A model generated the notes under the pieces. The model did no database searches. It was not told the origin of the DNA and worked only from the letters and a program-made list of their open reading frames with translations. A stretch of 5,657 nt of DNA from Candidatus Omnitrophota bacterium (GTDB taxonomy: Bacteria; Omnitrophota; Gorgyraeia; Gygaellales; Profunditerraquicolaceae). The position numbers and the translations under genes are program-made. Shown here piece by piece: positions 1 through 3,696 of this stretch; within the stretch, counting starts at the first letter, position 1; the number at the start of each line of letters is the position of its first letter. Where the stretch lies: contig JAUYDL010000014.1 in assembly GCA_030691865.1 (NCBI GenBank), positions 1 to 5,657 of the forward strand, given 5' to 3'.

Positions 1-112
1 GCAGCCCCGCACCTGCGGGGCGGTGCATAAATTCAATTGATAAATTATTTCTGCTGTGGTATCTTATTATCAACTGGGACCTCATAAAAAGTTAGAACCT
101 TATGGAATAGGC
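1..112. other. Non-coding left edge, no independent gene seen
   Basis: I see no start-initiated gene here. The stretch holds a GC-rich inverted repeat at the extreme edge (4-21) and, on the minus strand, the last codons of a recombinase tail fragment that stops at 47-45. The sequence left of 113 does not resemble tRNA-Asp, so the left copy of the long repeat joins different DNA from the right copy. Confidence 0.5.
4..21. repeat. GC-rich inverted repeat at window edge
   Basis: The arms GCCCCGCA and TGCGGGGC are perfectly complementary across two bases (CC). No T-run follows on the plus strand, and the minus-strand side runs off the window, so terminator function cannot be judged. It resembles in style the GTCCCGC hairpin at 251-267 but is not the same sequence. 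Confidence 0.5.
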
Positions 113-247
113 CCCGCCATTCTTCTAATCCTTGCCCTAGGGCAAGGAGCGAAAATGGCTTACTCCAAGAAACAGAGAGGGTTCGGTCTTTTAGGATAAA
201 GTTCGAACCGCATTTTTTTAAGAATTCTCTCTGGCTGTTGAAATTTC
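45..247 (-). pseudogene. C-terminal fragment of serine recombinase with an alternative tail
   Basis: On the minus strand, 247-113 encodes the same residues as codons 436-479 of the intact recombinase, with one difference (Ser438 becomes Asn). The shared residues include REFLKKCGSNFILKD and LALGQGLEEWR. At 113 the two copies part: this one continues GLFHKV...KIPQQK and stops at TAA (47-45), whereas the intact gene runs into antisense tRNA-Asp. Upstream, the frame is closed by a TAG at 269-267, inside a hairpin insertion, and it has no start codon. It is therefore a remnant or a silent cassette rather than an expressed gene. I infer that it was once joined to a full recombinase frame, because the similarity resumes beyond the insertion at 307-319. 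Confidence 0.75.
129..148. repeat. Perfect 20-bp palindrome, left copy
   Basis: TCCTTGCCCTAGGGCAAGGA is its own reverse complement and has a central TA. It lies 9 bases beyond the tRNA-like CCA in the left arm. Perfect symmetry with no loop is more typical of a protein-binding site than of an RNA hairpin. A role in recombinase binding or crossover is inference. Confidence 0.8.
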
Positions 248-250
248 TTT

Positions 251-275
251 GTCCCGCTTCGCGGGACTAGTTTTT
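251..275 (+). terminator. Possible rho-independent terminator
   Basis: GTCCCGC (251-257), loop TTC and GCGGGAC (261-267) form a perfect 7-bp GC-rich stem, followed by TAGTTTTT on the plus strand. It would stop transcription entering the unit from the left, before the HTH gene. It also forms the first half of the insertion that interrupts the left repeat arm, so its origin may be a mobile hairpin rather than a dedicated terminator. Confidence 0.45.
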
Positions 276-304
276 AAAAATGAGCGATTGCGGGCATTTT
301 TAAA
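273..304. repeat. AT-rich inverted repeat inside the insertion
   Basis: TTTAAAAATG (273-282) and CATTTTTAAA (295-304) are perfectly complementary over 10 bp, with a 12-base loop rich in G and C. Together with the 251-267 hairpin it makes up almost the whole insertion in the left arm. Confidence 0.7.
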
Positions 305-321
305 TTCTTTCAAAGCGACTG

Positions 322-480
322 ATGATTAAAGATTATTATAGCTTAACAGAAGTTGCCCAAAAATTAGGAATTTCGCGCCAAGCGGTGCACAAAAAAATTA
401 AGAAGAATAAATTAAAGGCTATGAAGGTCGGGACTACCTATATTATAGGTAAAGAGGAGGTTAAAAAATTGAAGGCATAA
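322..480 (+). CDS. Small helix-turn-helix protein, excisionase/MerR-like
   Basis: This is a 52-residue basic protein. Residues 6-29 (YSLTEVAQKLGISRQAVHKK) form a clear helix-turn-helix of the excisionase/MerR N-terminal kind. They are followed by a short segment KVGTTYIIGKEEV resembling the wing of that fold. The ATG at 322 is the only usable start, because the frame is closed by TAA at 301-303. There is no convincing Shine-Dalgarno sequence, so translation may be weak or the transcript short. It lies 72 bp upstream of the recombinase on the same strand. Small proteins of this type commonly act as recombination directionality factors or as repressors of a neighbouring recombinase. By inference it could bind the palindrome at 492-517. 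It could instead be a stand-alone repressor unrelated to excision. Confidence 0.75.
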   Translation: MIKDYYSLTEVAQKLGISRQAVHKKIKKNKLKAMKVGTTYIIGKEEVKKLKA

Positions 481-491
481 TTTTTTTGTTC

Positions 492-517
492 TTAAGGTTG
501 ACAATTATCAACCTTAA
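492..517. promoter_or_regulatory. Palindromic operator overlapping the -35 box
   Basis: TTAAGGTTGA (492-501) and TCAACCTTAA (508-517) are perfect 10-bp arms around CAATTA. The palindrome covers the whole -35 hexamer of the recombinase promoter, the expected position for a repressor that blocks RNA polymerase. No T-run follows on either strand, so a terminator is unlikely. The likely ligand is the adjacent HTH protein or the recombinase itself (inference). Confidence 0.65.
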
Positions 518-525
518 TGTATAAT
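498..525 (+). promoter_or_regulatory. Consensus sigma-70-type promoter of the recombinase
   Basis: TTGACA (498-503) and TATAAT (520-525) both match consensus exactly, with a 16-bp spacer. Transcription should start near 531-533, giving a leader of about 20 nt that contains the ribosome-binding site. It is the strongest promoter I see in the window, which fits a gene that needs tight repression through the overlapping palindrome. Confidence 0.85.
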
Positions 526-537
526 AAGTAAGAGACA

Positions 538-544
538 AGGAGGG
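538..544 (+). promoter_or_regulatory. Strong Shine-Dalgarno site of the recombinase
   Basis: AGGAGGG lies 8 bases before the ATG at 553 and fixes that start. It is near-perfect, unlike the missing site in front of the upstream HTH gene. Confidence 0.85.
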
Positions 545-552
545 TTTTTAAG

Positions 553-2097
553 ATGAAGTATTTTATTTATACCCGCAAATCTACGGATAATGAAGAAAGA
601 CAGGTTTTGTCTATTGAAAGCCAGTTGCAGGAATTAAAAGATTTTGCCAAGCGAGAATCCTTAGAAATTGTTGATATATTTACAGAATCAAAGACTGCTA
701 AGGAGCTGGGGAGAGAAATCTTTAATCTTATGCTTAAGCGCGTAGAAAAAGAAAATATCGAGGGCATTCTCGCTTGGCACCCTGATCGCTTGGCGCGAAA
801 TTCCATAGATGGGGGCAAGATAATCTACCTTATTGATATAGGCAAGATTAAAGAGCTGAAATTTCCTACCTACCGTTTCGATAATACGGCGTATGGCAAA
901 TTTATGCTCTCTATTGTCTTTGGCCAGTCTAAGTATTATGTAGATAACCTCTCTGAGAATGTTTTGCGCGGCCTGCGACAGAAGCTGCGCAGAGGCGAAT
1001 ATCCTAGCAAGGCTCCTATCGGTTACCTCAATGATCTACGAACGCATACAATTATTATTGACCCCGAAAAAGGTCCACTTGTGCGCAAAGCCTTTGAACT
1101 TTACGCTTCAGGCAACCACACTCTCGAATCTGTTGGCATTAAATTGAAAGAGGTCGGCCTTGTAGGAACGCGCGGCGGCTTGCCGGATACGCGCGCAATA
1201 GAACTAATCCTCAAAAACACTTTCTATTATGGAGTGTTTAAGTATAAAGGTGAGCTTTATGAAGGCGTTCATCCGCCGCTAATCTCAAAATCGCTGTTTG
1301 ATAAAGTACACGCTGTATTTGCCAGCCGCAACAAACCGCATAATCCTAAAAAAGATTTATTTGTCTTTAGAGGGTTTATAAGGTGCGGTGAGTGTGGTTG
1401 CCTGGTGACTGCCGAGACGAAAAAAGGCCATTACTATTACCACTGCACTAAGCGAAAGGTTAAATGTTCACAGCGCTACATCCGTGAGGAAGCGTTGGCC
1501 GCGCAAATCCGCGAATATATCCAGAAATTATTTATTAATGACGAAATTAGAGATCTTATGCTTGCGGAATTGCAAAAGGTAAGCGTAGAAAGCGAGGCCT
1601 CTAATTTTTCCTTCAAGCAGCAGCTAAAGGAGAAAATAAAAGATATGGATGCTCAGCTTGAGCGGCTGCTTGATTTTTATCTTAGCGAGAAAATCTTGCA
1701 GGAAGAATACGTTGCCAAGAAACAAAAATTGCTCACAGAAAAGGTTGATCTACGGGAAAAATTAGAGGATTTTGGTAGGAAAGGCTTATCTCGGTTCGAA
1801 CGGGTAAGAGATTTTATAACTACTTGCAATTCCGCAAGCTACGTCGCTTTGAAAGGAAATTTCAGCAGCCAGAGAGAATTCTTAAAAAAATGCGGTTCGA
1901 ACTTTATCCTAAAAGACCGAACCCTCTCTGTTTCTTGGAGTAAGCCATTTTCGCTCCTTGCCCTAGGGCAAGGATTAGAAGAATGGCGGGCCCGACGAGA
2001 TTTGAACTCGTGGTCTTCAGATCGACAATCTGACGTGCTAAACCAGGCTGCACCACGGGCCCCGTTACGGAAAAACAATTCTATATTAAATCTATAA
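553..2097 (+). CDS. Large serine recombinase, C-terminus antisense to tRNA-Asp
   Basis: This is a DNA integrase/resolvase that cuts and rejoins att sites through a 5'-phosphoserine intermediate. Residues 1-145 form the resolvase catalytic domain: YTRKS places the nucleophile at Ser10 with Arg8, and HPDRLARN gives Arg79 and Arg82. Residues 155-265 match the recombinase DNA-binding domain. Residues 271-330 form a zinc ribbon (Cys278, Cys281, Cys298, Cys305). Residues 353-412 form a coiled coil. At 514 aa it is normal for the family. Residues 436-479 lie in the long inverted repeat. Trp478 is the antisense of the tRNA CCA, and residues 478-504 are antisense to tRNA-Asp, giving a tail (RRDLNSWSSDRQSDVLNQ) that is probably not selected as protein. 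The stop lies beyond the tRNA and overlaps its promoter. This layout shows that the gene's 3' end contains the attachment region. Family assignment is secure; the target site is inferred. Confidence 0.95.
   Translation: MKYFIYTRKSTDNEERQVLSIESQLQELKDFAKRESLEIVDIFTESKTAKELGREIFNLMLKRVEKENIEGILAWHPDRLARNSIDGGKIIYLIDIGKIKELKFPTYRFDNTAYGKFMLSIVFGQSKYYVDNLSENVLRGLRQKLRRGEYPSKAPIGYLNDLRTHTIIIDPEKGPLVRKAFELYASGNHTLESVGIKLKEVGLVGTRGGLPDTRAIELILKNTFYYGVFKYKGELYEGVHPPLISKSLFDKVHAVFASRNKPHNPKKDLFVFRGFIRCGECGCLVTAETKKGHYYYHCTKRKVKCSQRYIREEALAAQIREYIQKLFINDEIRDLMLAELQKVSVESEASNFSFKQQLKEKIKDMDAQLERLLDFYLSEKILQEEYVAKKQKLLTEKVDLREKLEDFGRKGLSRFERVRDFITTCNSASYVALKGNFSSQREFLKKCGSNFILKDRTLSVSWSKPFSLLALGQGLEEWRARRDLNSWSSDRQSDVLNQAAPRAPLRKNNSILNL
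1843..1990 (-). repeat. Right arm of long inverted repeat
   Basis: This is the partner of 113-319. It is uninterrupted: 1843-1855 pairs with 307-319 and 1856-1990 pairs with 247-113. It lies wholly inside the recombinase coding region (about residues 431-480) and enters the last seven bases of tRNA-Asp. Being intact and in frame, it is probably the parental version. Confidence 0.93.
1955..1974. repeat. Perfect 20-bp palindrome, right copy
   Basis: It is the same sequence as 129-148, centred on TA at 1964-1965, and lies 9 bases downstream of the tRNA-Asp CCA. In the recombinase frame it encodes the LALGQG region. On the tRNA transcript it could fold into a loopless stem and might mark the trailer, but no T-run follows. 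Confidence 0.8.
1984..2062 (-). tRNA. tRNA-Asp (anticodon GTC)
   Basis: All arms are present. The acceptor GGGCCCG pairs with CGGGCCC, with discriminator G73 and encoded CCA (1986-1984). The D stem is GTGC/GCAC, the anticodon stem TCAGA/TCTGA with loop TTGTCGA (anticodon at 2026-2024), a 5-nt variable loop follows, and the T arm is ACGAG-TTCAAAT-CTCGT. Its length is 79 nt including CCA. G73 and GTC are Asp identity elements. Its 3' end is the edge of the recombinase unit, and the whole gene is antisense to the recombinase C-terminus. The gene appears functional. Confidence 0.97.
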
Positions 2098-2106
2098 TAT
2101 TTGCAA
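2078..2106 (-). promoter_or_regulatory. Probable tRNA-Asp promoter
   Basis: On the minus strand, TTGCAA (2106-2101) and TAGAAT (2083-2078) are separated by 17 bp. They match 4 of 6 and 5 of 6 consensus positions. Transcription would start about 9 nt before the tRNA 5' end at 2062. The recombinase frame ends inside it (stop at 2095-2097). Confidence 0.5.
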
Positions 2107-2137
2107 TATAATTTTAGACAACAACAACATATTCTGA

Positions 2138-3070
2138 CTAATTAACTGCGTTTCGAAATTTGCTATATTTTCTTCCTAAATATAGCGCTCTGGGAACATC
2201 CTTATACATATACTTGAATAGTCTGATGCTGTCCATCTTAGAATAATTTAAGTGTCCACCCTTCTTATAGATAGATCCCTTCCCCATATTAACATTTTTC
2301 ATTAAAATGCTTGAAATTTCACTTAAGAAAGTAGAATTTGCTGAAGCAAAACAAGTTAACACGTATGGGGTCATCTTATAATTTCTATCTTTTCTTCTAA
2401 AATATCCATATGTAACGCTGCCGTCACCATCAAAATAACCCCTGATAAAATGGTTCATATATTTATTAGGCACTTTTGGCAGATGAAATCTGTGGGCTTT
2501 ATTCTGCATAAAACCCAGCTTAACTAAGTCTCTATACATTTCTTTAGAGCCAATTTGAAGCGTATACGAGTCTTTCCAGTTTTTGTTATTTCTCTTTTTT
2601 AAAGAAATTTTGTGTTTGGAATTAAAGCCCTGCTTGACTTTCTCTATCATCTCGCGGTCAGTTGAACTAAACGTAATATATTTTGCTCCTCGCGGATTAA
2701 TATACATACTACCGTCAGCAGCAAAATAACCTAAAATATATGCCATTTCTGCAGACCACTTTTTAAAGAAATCAATATTAGCTTGGGGATCTTTTATGGA
2801 TTTTACATATTTGGGATTCTTTTTTAATTTCCCAGTCTTGTATAGCCAAATCGTTAGATTCTTATCGGTGAACCTGCGACAACTCTGGGTCGGTACCTGT
2901 AAAAGGCGAAACCATCTTGTCACCGTAGTCCTGGGCGCATTCAGCATTAAGGCGATATCCCTATGTTTCATATCTTCTAACCAGTGCATCTGATAAACTA
3001 ACTCTGGAAGAAAAGAATTAAATCTTTTCTCTATTCTAGCGAACCTTTTTGTGTGTTCAAGAATATGCAT
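2138..3070 (-). CDS. LAGLIDADG homing endonuclease with N-terminal HTH
   Basis: A 310-aa protein with the two-motif, single-chain LAGLIDADG architecture. Motif P1 is YILGYFAADG (111-120) and P2 is FIRGYFDGDG (208-217). The acidic residues Asp119 and Asp216 are placed to bind the catalytic metal ions. Residues 22-57 form a helix-turn-helix (HRDIALMLNAPRTTVTRWF), so target recognition may be split between the two modules. Such enzymes cut one long DNA site and spread by repair-driven copying. The ORF is free-standing between intact tRNA-Val and tRNA-Asp genes, not inside an intron or intein. The ATG lies 10 nt after the tRNA-Val CCA with no Shine-Dalgarno sequence; a later start (Met28) would cut into the HTH, so the upstream one is preferred. 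The gene looks more AT-rich than the ATPase genes, consistent with transfer. It is apparently intact; the target is unknown. Confidence 0.9.
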   Translation of the reverse strand: MHILEHTKRFARIEKRFNSFLPELVYQMHWLEDMKHRDIALMLNAPRTTVTRWFRLLQVPTQSCRRFTDKNLTIWLYKTGKLKKNPKYVKSIKDPQANIDFFKKWSAEMAYILGYFAADGSMYINPRGAKYITFSSTDREMIEKVKQGFNSKHKISLKKRNNKNWKDSYTLQIGSKEMYRDLVKLGFMQNKAHRFHLPKVPNKYMNHFIRGYFDGDGSVTYGYFRRKDRNYKMTPYVLTCFASANSTFLSEISSILMKNVNMGKGSIYKKGGHLNYSKMDSIRLFKYMYKDVPRALYLGRKYSKFRNAVN

Positions 3071-3080
3071 AGTGTTAAAC

Positions 3081-3159
3081 TGGTGGGCGGTACTGGACTT
3101 GAACCAGTAAAACCTCCTGAATGTAAATCAGGCGCGCTAACCAATTGCGCCAACCGCCC
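3081..3159 (-). tRNA. tRNA-Val (anticodon TAC)
   Basis: The acceptor GGGCGGT pairs with ACCGCCC, with discriminator A73 and encoded CCA (3083-3081). The D stem is GCGC/GCGC, the anticodon arm is CCTGA-TTTACAT-TCAGG, and the T arm is ACTGG-TTCAAGT-CCAGT. Anticodon TAC and A73 fit valine. The variable loop is AGGTTTT, 7 nt, two longer than usual for a class I tRNA. The 3' end is followed after 10 nt by the endonuclease ATG, so the endonuclease message may be released by tRNA 3' processing (inference). Confidence 0.95.
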
Positions 3160-3160
3160 T

Positions 3161-3183
3161 CAATTTTTACTAAGTAAAAATTG
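3161..3183. repeat. AT-rich palindrome between ntpK and tRNA-Val
   Basis: CAATTTTTACT (3161-3171) and AGTAAAAATTG (3173-3183) are perfectly complementary around one base. It ends one base short of the tRNA-Val 5' end. It could be a weak stem ending the ATPase transcript or a leader hairpin in front of tRNA-Val, but there is no T-run beyond the stem, so I do not call a terminator. Confidence 0.6.
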
Positions 3184-3227
3184 ACCCCGAGTCCACAATA
3201 AGTTTTATATACAGACGAGGGGGTAGA

Positions 3228-3686
3228 TTATGCCCCGGCAAATTTCCCTAAAATAATCAAGGTAAAAACCATCACAAAAAGCGCGACCGTTTCAGTGATA
3301 CCCAAAATTGCTAAATAATTTCCAAACCCCTTACCGGTTTCGCCCATAGCATCGCAGGCGCAGGCAGCACATTTACCCTGAAAATAGGCCGAAAGGCCAA
3401 TCGCTAATCCGGAAAACGCGCCAATACCCCAGAGATAATGCCCTTTACTGGCCAGCTCAAACATTTTAGTCATAACAATATTGCCATAAATTGTCTGGGT
3501 TAAAGGCGCTCCCACCAAAGCTACCAATAAAAAAGAAGCACTTTTATTCTGCCCAAAATTTTTCTTCCAGGCACCAATCGCAGCCATCCCGGCAACCCCT
3601 GCTCCGGCAGCAGAGCCGCAAGCAGACAGAGCCAAAACCGAAATTAATCCTAAATCCTTAAACTGAGATATAATTCCTGTATCCAT
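3228..3686 (-). CDS. ntpK: V/A-type ATPase subunit K (proteolipid rotor ring)
   Basis: The membrane rotor subunit, which carries ions through the Vo sector. At 152 aa it is the size of a duplicated, four-helix proteolipid, with helices near 13-38, 50-77, 84-108 and 122-148. Compared with Enterococcus hirae NtpK, the sodium ligands are kept: Thr63-Gln64 (PLTQTIYG), Gln103 (FQGK) and Glu132 (GITETVAL). Position Leu61 of E. hirae appears to be Ala60 here. This points to Na+ rather than H+ coupling (inference from family knowledge). The start is the ATG at 3686: AGGGGG sits 6 nt before it. An upstream ATG at 3728 would add 14 hydrophilic residues inside ntpI and lacks such a site. The Shine-Dalgarno overlaps the ntpI stop. 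A Cys-rich patch, KCAACACDA (105-113), is unusual. It is the last gene of the operon. Confidence 0.95.
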   Translation of the reverse strand: MDTGIISQFKDLGLISVLALSACGSAAGAGVAGMAAIGAWKKNFGQNKSASFLLVALVGAPLTQTIYGNIVMTKMFELASKGHYLWGIGAFSGLAIGLSAYFQGKCAACACDAMGETGKGFGNYLAILGITETVALFVMVFTLIILGKFAGA

Positions 3687-3696
3687 ATTAGACCCC

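Larger units (their letters stand above)
113..319 (+). repeat. Left arm of long inverted repeat (with ~59 bp insertion)
   Basis: Positions 113-247 are the reverse complement of 1856-1990, with 134 of 135 bases identical by my base-by-base comparison; the only mismatch is at 238 (T, where the partner implies C). The match resumes for 13 exact bases at 307-319 (partner 1843-1855). The material between is an insertion. The arm begins in the last seven bases of tRNA-Asp (CCC-G-CCA) and ends two bases before the small HTH gene. Confidence 0.93.
113..1990 (+). mobile_element. Compact recombinase unit bounded by long inverted repeats at tRNA-Asp
   Basis: The unit is about 1.9 kb. It has a small excisionase-like HTH gene, a promoter with a palindromic operator, and a large serine recombinase, enclosed by inverted arms of about 148 bp. 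The right arm reaches the CCA end of tRNA-Asp, a classic integration target, and leaves the tRNA intact. Integrated elements made by serine integrases normally have short direct repeats at their ends, so inverted ends of this length are unexpected. It may be an invertible segment, an IS-like unit, the end of a larger element, or an assembly rearrangement. The outer boundaries are inferred from the repeats only. Confidence 0.5.

Noticed and set aside
1..247. Ordinary attL site (direct repeat) for an element integrated at tRNA-Asp
   Set aside because: The left copy is inverted relative to the right one, and I found no direct copy of the TGGCGGG end in 1-112. The true far end of any larger element is outside the window or absent.
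492..517. Terminator of the small HTH gene
   Set aside because: The stem is AT-rich and no T-run follows on either strand. It covers a consensus -35 box, so an operator is the better reading.
1839..2078. Minus-strand open frame across tRNA-Asp and the repeat
   Set aside because: It is the complement of the recombinase tail and tRNA, has no ribosome site, and shows no family resemblance.
2063..3080. Group I intron carrying the homing endonuclease
   Set aside because: Both neighbouring tRNAs are complete and uninterrupted, and the space is almost all ORF with no room for an intron core.
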